From Marinoscillum furvescens DSM 4134 (GTDB lineage: Bacteria > Bacteroidota > Bacteroidia > Cytophagales > Cyclobacteriaceae): a stretch of DNA of 64,000 nt. The notes under the pieces were generated by a model, which searched no databases, had not been told where the DNA came from, and was given only the letters and a program-made list of their open reading frames with translations. The DNA lies in assembly GCF_003386095.1 (NCBI RefSeq), contig NZ_QREG01000005.1, positions 146,948 through 210,947 of the forward strand, given 5' to 3'. The position numbers and the translations under genes were made by a program. Within the stretch, counting starts at the first letter, position 1; each line of letters starts with the position of its first letter. Below, piece after piece: positions 1-9,289 of the stretch.

Positions 1-1248
1 ACCTACAAAAATCGAAACTACGAGATTCAGGGATTTCAGATCATTCCGAGACCAGGGACTAACCTGAGTGGGAACCCAGATGATTTGTTTGCTGAAGAAA
101 ACCTTTGGCCAACAAATGAAAACGAAGATCAAGGTACCACCTACGATCCAGGCTTCATACCTAATAACCCGAACCTGTATGACGCAAGCGTAAATAACTA
201 TGCTGCGTTTGTATCAAACGAGTTTTCGATCCAGCCGAAGCTAAAGTCAATACTTGGAGTAAGAATGGAGAAATACTACCAAACTTACACTGGATCAAAC
301 CAGCAAGGTCTTACTTACATCAATGAGGCAGTGATCGATGATTTGGATTTCTTCCCGTCAGTAAATCTTATTTATGCCTTGAGTGAGACACAAAATTTGA
401 GAGCTTCTTACTCTAGCACAATAGCAAGGCCTTCGTTTAGAGAGTCTTCTTTTGCCAATATCGTAGATCCTATCTCTGGACGTACGTTTATTGGAGGCTT
501 TGCTCAGGATATAGATGTAAATGACCCGAATAGAGCGGTAATTTGGGATGGTAATCTGCAGGCTACACGTATCAATAACTTTGACCTCAGATGGGAGCTC
601 TTCCAGAAAAGAGGTCAAACTGTATCGGTAAGTGGATTCTATAAGTCATTTGATGCACCTATAGAGATTGTACAGTTCGTGCAGGCACCGAACAGCTTCC
701 AGCCTAGAAACGTAGGTAATGGTACGGTGCTAGGAGTAGAGTTAGAGGCACGTCAAAATTTCGGATTCATTGCGCCTCAGTTGGACGTATTCTCAGTAAA
801 TGCCAATGTAACGATTGTAGATTCTAAAATTGAAATGAGCCCTTCGGAGTATAACTCAAGAGTGAATATTGCCAGAGAAGGTCAGGTCATCGAAAACGAG
901 CGTAACATGGCTGGTCAGTCTCCATTGATTGTAAATGCAGGATTGTCTTATGCTGGAAGAAACAATGGCCTAGAAGCCGGGCTTTTCTACAATATGCAAT
1001 CTGAAACACTTACTTACGTGGGTATAGCCAACATCCCAGATGTATACACCGTACCTTTTCATGCTTTGAACTTCAACGCTTCCTACACGCTTGGAGCTAG
1101 AGATCATATGAAAGTTGGATTCGGAGTAGATAACATCCTGAATGATGACAAAGAGTTCGTTTATAAGGCTTACAATGCAAAAGACGAATTGTTCAGTAGA
1201 TTGAGCCCCGGAAGAGAGTTTAGCTTGAGCTTCAGCTACAACTTTTAA
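1..1248 (+). CDS. TonB-dependent receptor, C-terminal part (5' end outside window)
   Basis: The reading frame is open from base 1, so only the last ~415 residues of an outer-membrane receptor are seen. The visible part is beta-barrel: alternating hydrophobic/polar strands, a YALSETQNLRASYSSTIARP segment followed by a FRE motif, and a last strand EFSLSFSYNF ending in phenylalanine, as in barrels inserted by the Bam machinery. This is typical of SusC/CirA-like TonB receptors of Bacteroidota, which take up siderophores, vitamins or glycans using TonB-ExbBD energy. The N-terminal plug and any carboxypeptidase-regulatory domain lie upstream, so the substrate cannot be guessed. The gene ends in a strong terminator. 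Confidence 0.9.
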   Translation, partial: TYKNRNYEIQGFQIIPRPGTNLSGNPDDLFAEENLWPTNENEDQGTTYDPGFIPNNPNLYDASVNNYAAFVSNEFSIQPKLKSILGVRMEKYYQTYTGSNQQGLTYINEAVIDDLDFFPSVNLIYALSETQNLRASYSSTIARPSFRESSFANIVDPISGRTFIGGFAQDIDVNDPNRAVIWDGNLQATRINNFDLRWELFQKRGQTVSVSGFYKSFDAPIEIVQFVQAPNSFQPRNVGNGTVLGVELEARQNFGFIAPQLDVFSVNANVTIVDSKIEMSPSEYNSRVNIAREGQVIENERNMAGQSPLIVNAGLSYAGRNNGLEAGLFYNMQSETLTYVGIANIPDVYTVPFHALNFNASYTLGARDHMKVGFGVDNILNDDKEFVYKAYNAKDELFSRLSPGREFSLSFSYNF

Positions 1249-1267
1249 GAATAAAACTACATTAACT

Positions 1268-1303
1268 AAAAAGGCCACTACATGTCAATGGAGTGGCCTT
1301 TTT
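1268..1303 (+). terminator. Rho-independent terminator after the TonB receptor
   Basis: Inverted repeat AAAAGGCCACT / AGTGGCCTTTT, a 12-nt loop and a T tract, starting 20 bp after the receptor stop codon. Confidence 0.85.
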
Positions 1304-1322
1304 AGTTGTACCTGTTGTGAAT

Positions 1323-1715
1323 CTAGCGGATGGAATTAGGGCAATCTGATGACCCTTCCATCCATCGGTTGAGCTCTGCTATCCGAAGATTGGTTAGCCG
1401 GATTAGCTCGTCGCATTTACATACAAAGTAGCTTTCACCGTGCTCCTTTTTGTAGTCTTTGACGTCTCGAGGGAAAAGAGCTCTAACTTGCCGATCCCGG
1501 TATTGTACCCAATAAACTTGAGCTTCAGTAAGCCGGTCTATAAAGCGTTTTTCACCCGCATACTTCTGTTCGATTTTGTTGATTAGGTCCAGCATCTCTT
1601 TATCTACCTGATCATAATGAGTGCATGACGTTTTACTTTCAGTGTTGTTAGGATTCTTTTGGCACGCTGCCAAGGATATAAGAAAGGATAAAGCCAAAAA
1701 TGTACCTCTAGACAT
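1323..1715 (-). CDS. LprI/DUF1311-like lipoprotein
   Basis: A 130-residue protein with a lipoprotein signal: a hydrophobic run, then LAAC with Cys18 as the lipidation site. The mature part is helical, with AQVYWVQYRDRQVRALF and a later LIRLTNLRIAEL. This matches the pattern of the DUF1311/LprI N-terminal family (an LxxAQxxWxxYRDxxC core, then a repeated LTxxRxxEL helix). Family members bind lysozyme or are periplasmic proteins of unknown role. Four cysteines remain after the lipid cysteine and could form disulfides. It stands alone and faces the TonB gene. Family assignment is by motif only. Confidence 0.65.
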   Translation of the reverse strand: MSRGTFLALSFLISLAACQKNPNNTESKTSCTHYDQVDKEMLDLINKIEQKYAGEKRFIDRLTEAQVYWVQYRDRQVRALFPRDVKDYKKEHGESYFVCKCDELIRLTNLRIAELNRWMEGSSDCPNSIR

Positions 1716-1830
1716 TAGTTTTTTTGCTTAAAAATATCTGCTTTCCGACTTTTTATCCACCCTGGAATGAACTTTCTCCTGTTGGTTACTATTTCTTAAT
1801 ACAGTAACCTCTTCATATTACATTGACTAA

Positions 1831-1859
1831 CCAAAGGCTCCTCTATGAGGGGCCTTTGG
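1831..1859 (-). terminator. Hairpin downstream of the 1886-2473 gene
   Basis: Inverted repeat CCAAAGGC-CCTC / GAGG-GCCTTTGG with a 3-nt loop, 27 bp past the stop of the minus-strand gene. The following T run is poor, so it may be a weak terminator or an mRNA 3'-end stabiliser. Confidence 0.5.
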
Positions 1860-1885
1860 AGTTTCTATAGTATTGCTGGTTTGTT

Positions 1886-2473
1886 CTAATAAGCCGTGTA
1901 GATATTTTTGATGAGCGAGCGATATTCCTGAATGTCTTCGCGCAGCTTTTCCAGCTCGCCTACCCTGCGTGTTCTGAGTCGCCCTTCAGATTTTTCTACA
2001 CGTTTACTTGCTTTGGCTGCTTTCTTCTCCAATTTTTCCAGGCCTGCTTCGAGCTTTTGCAAATACACCGTTTGCTTAAAATTTTGCATGACCTGTTTCA
2101 CCTGACTCATATAGTCGGCGTGTTTTTGCTTTGGGATTTTCTCGGTTTTTAATGTCAGGAAAAATTGACTTCCAGACCCTTTGCGCAGTGTTTTTGAATA
2201 TAGGGTAATCTCCACGGTGCCTTGGTGAATATCACTGGGGATGGTGATCTCATAGTAGCTGCGCATATTGAGCGGCCGCCCAAAGTCCTTCGAAAAGCGC
2301 CACCATTCTTTTGCTATTTCTTTTGCACCAAAAGGAAAATCTGTAATGTATCCCTTTCGTGACTGCCCGGCCAATGTAAGCGTTTCTTCATAGATGTTCG
2401 GCGTGAATTGCTGGGCACACAGAGGAAACAACCAAAAAAAATGCAAGAATACAAGGAGGATTCGGCCAGACAT
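1886..2473 (-). CDS. Exported protein of unknown function with C-terminal coiled coil
   Basis: Not recognised. I place the start at the ATG at 2473; the upstream extension lacks a signal, whereas from here the protein begins MSGRILLVFLHFFWLFPLCAQ, a clear signal peptide. It has ~195 residues. The first half is beta-rich (YYEITIPSDIHQGTVEITLY). The last ~75 residues are highly charged, with Lys/Glu heptads (LQKLEAGLEKLEKKAAKA), and probably form a coiled coil. The start lies 31 bp from the divergent epimerase start, so the two share a very small promoter region. A TATCTTTG -7-like element sits on the minus strand at 2509-2516, inside the start of the epimerase gene. Confidence 0.6.
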   Translation of the reverse strand: MSGRILLVFLHFFWLFPLCAQQFTPNIYEETLTLAGQSRKGYITDFPFGAKEIAKEWWRFSKDFGRPLNMRSYYEITIPSDIHQGTVEITLYSKTLRKGSGSQFFLTLKTEKIPKQKHADYMSQVKQVMQNFKQTVYLQKLEAGLEKLEKKAAKASKRVEKSEGRLRTRRVGELEKLREDIQEYRSLIKNIYTAY

Positions 2474-2504
2474 ATGTTTATTAGTTCGTGCAACGCTACA
2501 CTCT

Positions 2505-3410
2505 ATGACAAAGATATTAATCACGGGCGGAAGTGGACTGGTAGGGTCTCATCTTAGTCAGATGCTTGCTGCATCTGGATATGATGTACGACACCTGAGT
2601 AGATCAGTTACAGGTAAGGAACAATTTCCTACATTTGAATGGGATATCGCAGCCCGCCATATTGACCCACTGGCTCTGGAAGGTGTCACTCACATCATTC
2701 ACCTGGCTGGCGCTGGAGTGGCGGATAAAAAATGGTCGCCAGCACGGAAAAAAGTAATCGTGGATAGCCGGGTGGAGTCTACTGAGCTTTTACGGCAAAA
2801 AGTGGCAGAACTCGATGTTGGGCTTCAGCAATTTATTTCGGCTAGTGCTATCGGCATCTATGGAGCAGATACCGGCGATCAGATAGTAGACGAGGAAGCA
2901 CCACATGGGTCGGATTTTTTAGCAGAAGTCGTAGAAAAATGGGAAGCTGCTGCAGACCATTTTCAAGACATCACCCAGGTGGCCAAAGTACGCATCGGTG
3001 TGGTGCTAAGTGAAAAAGGCGGTGCCATGGTAGAGGTACTCAAGCCCGTAAAAGCCTATGTAGGCGCCCCATTGGGACGAGGCACGCAGTACATGAGTTG
3101 GATTCACATTGAGGACTTATGTCAGATTTTTAAGTATGTTTTGGAGCAACAATTGACAGGAACATACAACGCAACAGCCCCAAATCCCGTAACTAATGAG
3201 GCTCTGACAAAATCACTGGCCAAAGCCACAGGCAGACCGATGTTTTTACCCAATGTCCCTGCCTTTGTGATGAGACTTATGCTCGGCGAAATGGCACAAA
3301 TTGTTCTCGGAGGAAACCGGGTTTCCTGTGAAAAAATACAAAGTCAGGGTTATCAGTTTAAATTTACCAACGTAGAGTCAGCCGTAAATGATTTGCTGAC
3401 AGCAAAATAG
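2505..3410 (+). CDS. TIGR01777-family NAD-dependent epimerase-like protein (YfcH/SulA-related)
   Basis: An extended short-chain dehydrogenase fold of 301 residues. The N-terminus MTKILITGGSGLVGSHL carries the GGSGLVG nucleotide-binding loop. SASAIGIYG at mid-protein is the usual TIGR01777 segment around the active-site Tyr, with SWIHIEDLC and YNATAPNPVTN further on. The ATG at 2505 is chosen because it places the Rossmann motif at the N-terminus; an upstream in-frame extension overlaps the divergent gene and looks non-coding. The family's true substrate is not established; the name refers to the fold. Confidence 0.88.
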   Translation: MTKILITGGSGLVGSHLSQMLAASGYDVRHLSRSVTGKEQFPTFEWDIAARHIDPLALEGVTHIIHLAGAGVADKKWSPARKKVIVDSRVESTELLRQKVAELDVGLQQFISASAIGIYGADTGDQIVDEEAPHGSDFLAEVVEKWEAAADHFQDITQVAKVRIGVVLSEKGGAMVEVLKPVKAYVGAPLGRGTQYMSWIHIEDLCQIFKYVLEQQLTGTYNATAPNPVTNEALTKSLAKATGRPMFLPNVPAFVMRLMLGEMAQIVLGGNRVSCEKIQSQGYQFKFTNVESAVNDLLTAK

Positions 3411-3447
3411 ACACCCCATTTTTTAGAAAACCTATTTAATTAACAAC

Positions 3448-4182
3448 ATGACAGAAAAAGCGAAAGAAGTTACAAAAGAGGAGGAAGAGAAAATCATTCA
3501 GGCCTTCAAGGATCGGGACTGGAACGAAATAAAAATTTCGGACTCTTGGGTTATTTTCAAAGTGATGTCGGAGTTTGTCGATGGCTTTGAAAAGCTCGCC
3601 AAAATTGGTCCTTGCGTATCTATATTTGGTTCGGCTCGAACCCGGGGTGATCACAAGTACTATAAAATGGCAGAGCAGATAGCTGCCAAGCTCGTTCGCC
3701 ATGGATATGGTGTGATCACTGGTGGAGGCCCTGGTATCATGGAGGCCGGAAACAAAGGGGCTCATGATCAGGGTGGTAAATCAGTAGGACTAAACATCGA
3801 TCTGCCCTTCGAACAATTTGATAATATCTACATAGACAGAGACAAACTCATTAATTTTGACTACTTCTTTGTTCGTAAGGTGATGTTTGTCAAATACTCA
3901 CAGGGATTTATCGTAATGCCCGGTGGTTTTGGTACACTCGATGAGCTTTTCGAGGCGCTTACACTAATCCAAACAAAAAAGATCGGCAGGTTCCCAATTG
4001 TGTTAGTAGGCAGAGAATACTGGGGAGGACTTATCGATTGGATAGAAGGTACTCTACTGACAGCTGCCAACAACATAAATAAAGAAGACCTGGAACTTTA
4101 CAGCCTGGTAGACACAGCAGAAGAGGCCGTAGCGGTTATTGATGAGTTCTACAGCAAGTACCTATTGAGTCCAAACTTCTAA
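3448..4182 (+). CDS. LOG-family protein (TIGR00730), nucleoside-monophosphate phosphoribohydrolase
   Basis: A 244-residue Rossmann-type protein with both family signatures: GGGPGIMEAGNKGA near residues 92-105 and PGGFGTLDE at 158-166. These form the AMP/cytokinin-riboside-monophosphate site and contain the catalytic Arg/Glu set of LOG and lysine-decarboxylase-like proteins. Known members cleave the N-glycosidic bond of nucleoside 5'-monophosphates to give base and ribose 5-phosphate. A charged ~40-residue N-terminal extension precedes the core. It lies 37 bp after the epimerase and 21 bp before uvrA, so it may be co-transcribed. Confidence 0.88.
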   Translation: MTEKAKEVTKEEEEKIIQAFKDRDWNEIKISDSWVIFKVMSEFVDGFEKLAKIGPCVSIFGSARTRGDHKYYKMAEQIAAKLVRHGYGVITGGGPGIMEAGNKGAHDQGGKSVGLNIDLPFEQFDNIYIDRDKLINFDYFFVRKVMFVKYSQGFIVMPGGFGTLDELFEALTLIQTKKIGRFPIVLVGREYWGGLIDWIEGTLLTAANNINKEDLELYSLVDTAEEAVAVIDEFYSKYLLSPNF

Positions 4183-4203
4183 TCTGATTTCTAAAGCACA
4201 TAC

Positions 4204-7092
4204 ATGAATTCTGCACAAGCCGAAACAGCTCAGCCACACCCTACTTCAGAAACACGCCCGGATATCGATCATCAGTCTATTGAGATCTATGGGGCTCGGG
4301 AGCACAACCTAAAGGAGGTGAGCCTGTCCATACCCAGAAACCAACTGGTTGTGATCACAGGGATCAGCGGTAGCGGTAAATCTTCGCTGGCGTTTGACAC
4401 CATCTATGCTGAAGGGCAGCGCAGGTATATGGAGAGCTTTTCGGCCTATGCGCGTGCTTTTATTGGCGACATGGAGCGACCAGACGTAGACAAAATTAAC
4501 GGTCTTAGTCCGGTGATCTCCATAGAGCAAAAGACTACCTCTCGTAATCCACGATCTACGGTGGGTACGGTCACAGAAGTTTATGATTTCTTGCGTCTGC
4601 TTTTTGCCAGGGCTGGTGAAGCTTACTCTTATGTGACAGGCAAAAAAATGGTCAAGCAGACCGAAGACCAGATCGTAGAACATATCCTGAAAACCTACGA
4701 TAGTCAGAAGCTCATCATTCTGGCGCCGGTGGTAAAAGGCCGAAAAGGTCACTATCGGGAGCTTTTTGTACAGATCAGAAAAATGGGCTTTACCAAAGTC
4801 CGTGTCAACGGGGAGATACAAGAGCTCGTGCCAAAGATGCAGGTAGACCGGTACAAGACCCACGATATCGAAATAGTAGTGGATCGGGTGATCGTCCAAA
4901 AGAAAGACGAAAAGCGAATCCGGCAATCTGTGCAGGCCGCCTTCAAGCATGCCAACGGCATACTGATGGTGCAGGACGACAAGGGCGAAACTGCTCATTT
5001 TTCTAAATTCTTGATGGATCCGGAGTCCGGAATATCCTATGATGAGCCAGCGCCTAATACTTTTTCTTTTAATTCCCCGTATGGGGCTTGCCCTACGTGC
5101 AATGGACTGGGCCAGGTAGAAGAAATCTCCAAAGATTCGGTCATTCCAGACCCCAGTCTCTCCATTAGTCGTGGGGGTATAGCTCCCTTGGGAGAGTACC
5201 GAGATATCTGGATCTTCAAAAAAGTAGAGGCTATACTCAAGCGAAACAAAGCAAGCCTCACTACTCCTATCAAAGACATACCAGAAAAAACACTGGACCT
5301 ACTACTGCATGGCGATAGCGTGCCGGTGGCAGTAAGCTCCGTGAAGTATCCCGGTACGGACTGGAATACCAAGTTTGAAGGGATCATCAAATTTTTGGAA
5401 AACCATAAAGATTCAGGAAGCGAAAAAATACGCCAGTGGGTAGAGGAGTTTACAGACATTACCACTTGTCCTGATTGTGATGGCTATCGCCTCAAAAAGG
5501 AGTCCCTGCATTTCAAAATCGATGACAAACACATTGGAGAGCTGGCCGAGATGAATGTAAACAGGCTCGCTCAGTGGTTTGAAGGATTGGAGCAGCGGCT
5601 CAGTGAACGTCAGAATGTCATAGCCGCAGAGATACTTAAAGAACTGCGTAAGCGTATCGGCTTCTTGCTAGATGTAGGGCTGGACTATTTAAACCTCAAT
5701 AGACCTCTGAGGACACTGTCTGGTGGAGAAGCACAGCGTATACGGCTGGCCACCCAGATTGGCACCCAGCTGGTCAATGTACTCTACATCCTGGATGAGC
5801 CCAGTATAGGCCTGCACCAGCGGGATAATGTAAAACTGATAGAAGCACTCAAGGACTTACGTGATCTGGGCAATACGGTGATCGTGGTGGAGCATGACAA
5901 AGACATGATGTTGGAGTCGGACTTCATAGTAGATATCGGGCCTGGCGCAGGTATTCATGGAGGACAGATCATGGCGGCAGAGCCTCCTGCACAGTTTGTA
6001 AAAAACAAGTCGATCACGGCAGACTATCTCAATGGAGAGCGATCTATACCTGTGCCAGCAGAACGCAGAACTGGATCAGGCAACTTTTTGGAACTAAAAG
6101 GAGCTACCGGACACAATCTGAAAAATGTAGATTTAAAAATCCCACTCGGTTGCAAAGTGTGTGTGACAGGTGTAAGTGGTAGTGGGAAGTCTTCACTTAT
6201 TCACGAGACACTTTACCCGGTGCTCAGGCGTCATTTCTACAAATCACGTACAGAGCCGCTCCCATACAAAAAGGTAACCGGACTGGAGCATATTGATAAA
6301 GTAATTGAAGTAGACCAGTCCCCAATTGGCCGAACACCACGGTCGAATCCGGCCACATACACCGGCGTATTTACGGATATAAGGGCGCTTTTTGCGGAGT
6401 TGCCAGAGTCCAAGATACGAGGGTATAAACCTGGGCGCTTTTCCTTCAACGTAAAGGGTGGGCGATGCGAAACCTGTCAGGGAGGAGGCATGCGCGTGAT
6501 CGAGATGGATTTTCTTCCTGATGTACACGTGCCGTGTGAAACATGCAAAGGGAAACGATATAACAGGGAAACCCTCGAGGTTCGCTTCAAGGGCAAGTCG
6601 ATATCGGATGTACTGGACATGACCGTGGAGCAAGCGGTAGATTTCTTTGCCAACCAGCCAAAAATTCTCAAGAAAATAGAAACGCTCAATGAAGTAGGTC
6701 TTGGGTATATTTCATTGGGACAGCATGCTACCACACTTTCGGGAGGAGAAGCCCAGCGGGTAAAACTTGCCACCGAGCTTAGCAAAAGAGATACTGGTAA
6801 AACATTCTACATACTTGATGAGCCTACCACAGGATTGCACTTTCAGGATATACAACACTTGCTGGAGGTAGTGCACAAGCTGGTAGGCAAGGGTAATACC
6901 GTATTGATCATCGAGCATAATCTGGATGTGATCAAAGTGGCAGATTACCTCGTAGATCTTGGTCCTGAAGGGGGCGAAAAAGGAGGCCAGATAGTGGGCA
7001 TGGGCACACCGGAAGATCTGGCTGCAAACCCTAAAAGCCATACAGGTAAGTTTCTAAAAGAAGAACTAGAAGCCACCGCTCGTCAAAAATAG
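4204..7092 (+). CDS. uvrA: UvrABC excinuclease subunit A
   Basis: Full length at 962 residues. It is the dimeric ATPase that finds bulky DNA lesions and loads UvrB. It has two ABC modules: Walker [10 protein letters not shown] near residues 54-62 and GVSGSGKSS near 655-663, each with an LSGGEAQR signature. Zinc-site cysteine pairs are CPTC (296/299) with CPDC (422/425) in the first half, and CETC (755/758) with a second CETC in the last zinc module. Its partner uvrC is at 19.6 kb on the opposite strand; uvrB is not in the window. The N-terminus carries ~20 extra polar residues. Confidence 0.98.
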   Translation: MNSAQAETAQPHPTSETRPDIDHQSIEIYGAREHNLKEVSLSIPRNQLVVITGISGSGKSSLAFDTIYAEGQRRYMESFSAYARAFIGDMERPDVDKINGLSPVISIEQKTTSRNPRSTVGTVTEVYDFLRLLFARAGEAYSYVTGKKMVKQTEDQIVEHILKTYDSQKLIILAPVVKGRKGHYRELFVQIRKMGFTKVRVNGEIQELVPKMQVDRYKTHDIEIVVDRVIVQKKDEKRIRQSVQAAFKHANGILMVQDDKGETAHFSKFLMDPESGISYDEPAPNTFSFNSPYGACPTCNGLGQVEEISKDSVIPDPSLSISRGGIAPLGEYRDIWIFKKVEAILKRNKASLTTPIKDIPEKTLDLLLHGDSVPVAVSSVKYPGTDWNTKFEGIIKFLENHKDSGSEKIRQWVEEFTDITTCPDCDGYRLKKESLHFKIDDKHIGELAEMNVNRLAQWFEGLEQRLSERQNVIAAEILKELRKRIGFLLDVGLDYLNLNRPLRTLSGGEAQRIRLATQIGTQLVNVLYILDEPSIGLHQRDNVKLIEALKDLRDLGNTVIVVEHDKDMMLESDFIVDIGPGAGIHGGQIMAAEPPAQFVKNKSITADYLNGERSIPVPAERRTGSGNFLELKGATGHNLKNVDLKIPLGCKVCVTGVSGSGKSSLIHETLYPVLRRHFYKSRTEPLPYKKVTGLEHIDKVIEVDQSPIGRTPRSNPATYTGVFTDIRALFAELPESKIRGYKPGRFSFNVKGGRCETCQGGGMRVIEMDFLPDVHVPCETCKGKRYNRETLEVRFKGKSISDVLDMTVEQAVDFFANQPKILKKIETLNEVGLGYISLGQHATTLSGGEAQRVKLATELSKRDTGKTFYILDEPTTGLHFQDIQHLLEVVHKLVGKGNTVLIIEHNLDVIKVADYLVDLGPEGGEKGGQIVGMGTPEDLAANPKSHTGKFLKEELEATARQK

Positions 7093-7165
7093 TAGCCACT
7101 GATCACGGGCAAATCGAAAAGTTTATTTGATTTGGCCTTAGGTTAGCAGCTATTTTACTTCTCAT

Positions 7166-8191
7166 ATGAATAAGCGCAGGATATATTGGGTTTGTCAAAT
7201 TGGTGGGTGGTCTTTTTATGGCTTCTTGCAAATATTCCTATATGCCATAGCCCAGCAGCCAGACATGACTCACTTTGTAGGGGAAGCTCTGCAAGTGCTT
7301 TTTTATATTGGGTCTACCCATCTGCTCAGATTCATAGTCATTAAAAATGGCTGGCTGGCACTGAACTGGGTGAAGCTGATACCCCGACTGCTGCTTATCA
7401 TTTTTGGCCTCAGCGTGTTCAATTATGCATTTCTTCTAGGGTATTCGCTACTCAGCAATGAGCTCACTGTGCGTGATTTTCTGCCGCTGACTATCGTTTT
7501 GAATGTTTTCGGCCCGATGATCATTTATTTCATTTGGGCGATGATCTACTTTACGTTTCACTATTTCGAGCGGTATAACAAAAGCCTTAAGTACGAAGCT
7601 GCTGCTAAAGAGATTGAGCTGAGAAACCTAAGGTCCCAGCTCAACCCACACTTTATTTTCAATGCACTAAACAGCATCAGGGCGCTCGTGGATGAAAATC
7701 CCGTAAAATCCAAGAATGCGATTACGCAGTTATCCAATATTTTACGAAATTCACTGACAATAGACCGTCAGCGGATGGTCACCTTATCCGAAGAGTTGGC
7801 TATGGTCAAAGACTATCTGGCGCTGGAGAGCATTCGCTACGAAGAGCGGCTACACACCGAGTTTGACATAGATCCGGAAAGCATGAGACATCTCATCCCA
7901 CCGCTGATGATCCAAACACTGGTAGAAAATGGTATAAAGCACGGGATTGCTACCTTAAAAACAGGAGGGATAATCAAGGTAAGCTCTGAAGTAAATGAGG
8001 ATAGTCTGATCATCCAGATTCGAAATACTGGTCAATACCTGAACGGGCAATTAGCCAGCAATACAGGCTTCGGATTGAGCAATACCAAAAAACGACTGGA
8101 GCTAATTTATGGCGATCAGGCTACTTTCTTGATAAACAATGAATCTAAAAATACCGTACTAACCCAAATATCTGTACCAAAATCTTTATGA
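7166..8191 (+). CDS. LytS/YehU-type membrane sensor histidine kinase
   Basis: 341 residues. Four predicted membrane segments occupy roughly residues 10-135. A helix leading into LRSQLNPHFIFNALNSI follows, with the phospho-acceptor His at 162, as in the His_kinase (PF06580) family. The ATPase part has an N box (QTLVENGIKHGI) and a G box (GFGLSNTKKRL). It overlaps the LytTR regulator by 4 nt (ATGA), so the two form one translationally coupled unit. A possible promoter (TTTG then TATTTTAC about 21 nt on) lies in the 73-bp gap after uvrA. The signal sensed is unknown; no separate sensor domain is visible. Confidence 0.92.
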   Translation: MNKRRIYWVCQIGGWSFYGFLQIFLYAIAQQPDMTHFVGEALQVLFYIGSTHLLRFIVIKNGWLALNWVKLIPRLLLIIFGLSVFNYAFLLGYSLLSNELTVRDFLPLTIVLNVFGPMIIYFIWAMIYFTFHYFERYNKSLKYEAAAKEIELRNLRSQLNPHFIFNALNSIRALVDENPVKSKNAITQLSNILRNSLTIDRQRMVTLSEELAMVKDYLALESIRYEERLHTEFDIDPESMRHLIPPLMIQTLVENGIKHGIATLKTGGIIKVSSEVNEDSLIIQIRNTGQYLNGQLASNTGFGLSNTKKRLELIYGDQATFLINNESKNTVLTQISVPKSL

Positions 8192-8904
8192 AGACACTTA
8201 TAGTAGATGACGAGAGACTTGCACGCAAAGAACTGATCAATTTACTGAAACCATTTCAGCAAATAGAAATTGTAGGAGAGGCTACGGATGTGGAAGATGC
8301 TCAGGAGCAAATCGCGAAATTAAAGCCGGAGTTAATCTTTTTGGATATCCAGATGCCTGGCAAAACGGGCTTTGACCTGCTAGAATCACTAGATGCCGTA
8401 CCGAAGGTTATCTTTACTACTGCCTATGATGAGTTTGCACTCAAGGCATTTGAAGTGAATGCTCTGGACTACTTGCTCAAACCCATCCAGCCAGAAAGGC
8501 TGGAAGAAGCGATCAACAAGCTGAAGGTGGAAGAAACCCCGCCAACTGCTGAGATAGAAAAACGTACGCTGGGTAAAGAGGATCAGGTTTTTGTGAAAGA
8601 TGGAGATAAGTGCTGGTTTGTAAAACTTGCCGATGTTAGGCTATTTGAGTCTGATGGCAACTATATCAAAGTCTATTTTGGCGGTAATAAACCCATGATT
8701 CACAAATCACTCAATGCCCTCGACGAGCGCCTGGATGACCGCACATTTTTTAGGGCGAGTCGCAAGCATATCATCAATCTGGGTTGGGTAGAAAATATCG
8801 ACACCTGGTTCAATGGAGGTCTGCTGGTGCAGCTGAGAGGAGGAGAAAAGATCGAAGTGAGTAGAAGACAGGCTTCCCGGTTCAAAGAAAAAATGAGTCT
8901 TTAG
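8188..8904 (+). CDS. LytTR-family response regulator
   Basis: 238 residues. The receiver domain at 1-120 has the acidic pair Asp7/Asp8, phospho-acceptor Asp53 in FLDIQMPG, and a LLKPI lysine. A short linker leads to a LytTR DNA-binding domain (DQVFVKDGDKCWFVKLADV, FFRASRKHIINL, VSRRQASRFKEK), which binds direct repeats upstream of its targets. Kinase and regulator form a classical LytS/LytR pair, often controlling cell-surface or uptake genes in Bacteroidota. Its 3' end overlaps the convergent gene at 8901 by 4 bp. Confidence 0.95.
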   Translation: MKTLIVDDERLARKELINLLKPFQQIEIVGEATDVEDAQEQIAKLKPELIFLDIQMPGKTGFDLLESLDAVPKVIFTTAYDEFALKAFEVNALDYLLKPIQPERLEEAINKLKVEETPPTAEIEKRTLGKEDQVFVKDGDKCWFVKLADVRLFESDGNYIKVYFGGNKPMIHKSLNALDERLDDRTFFRASRKHIINLGWVENIDTWFNGGLLVQLRGGEKIEVSRRQASRFKEKMSL

Positions 8905-9266
8905 GTTTGTATAGCGCTGACAAACTCCTTTTCTATTCCCCAGTCTTTAGCGAGATTGATCATGGCCATTGTCTCCATTTCCGTAACATAGCCTTTCTGG
9001 TTGTTGTCTTCCCATACTTCTCGCAGCAGCCTTAGTCGTACGCGTTCCGGTGCTTTGCCTATGGTTTTACTAAAAAACTCTTTGGCTCGATCATAGGCAG
9101 ACATGTAGTCATCGGAAATAAACTTATTAGCCCATGCTAGCTCCGCATGTCCATCCAGATCATCAGCTGCTTGCTCTAGTATTTTTTCTTCTTCCTCATC
9201 TAGTCCGTGGTAGTGCAAGACGAGAGACTTGAGCAACATATTGGCTTTTTTCAGTTCTTTTTCCAT
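8901..9266 (-). CDS. Small acidic helical protein, possibly TerB-like
   Basis: 121 residues, almost entirely helical and acidic. The end, MAMINLAKDWGIEKEFVSAI, faintly recalls the last helices of TerB-like proteins, but the family's metal-site acidic pattern is not clear and I do not assign a function. It starts 23 bp after the hemW stop, so it is the second gene of a hemW operon. Its stop codon overlaps the convergent LytTR gene, leaving no room for a terminator between the two. Confidence 0.6.
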   Translation of the reverse strand: MEKELKKANMLLKSLVLHYHGLDEEEEKILEQAADDLDGHAELAWANKFISDDYMSAYDRAKEFFSKTIGKAPERVRLRLLREVWEDNNQKGYVTEMETMAMINLAKDWGIEKEFVSAIQT

Positions 9267-9289
9267 CCCGTCAATAAAAGTAAATAATT

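Noticed and set aside
4309-4998. 229-residue antisense frame in uvrA
   Set aside because: Shadow frame opposite a strongly conserved gene; no signal, motif or promoter.
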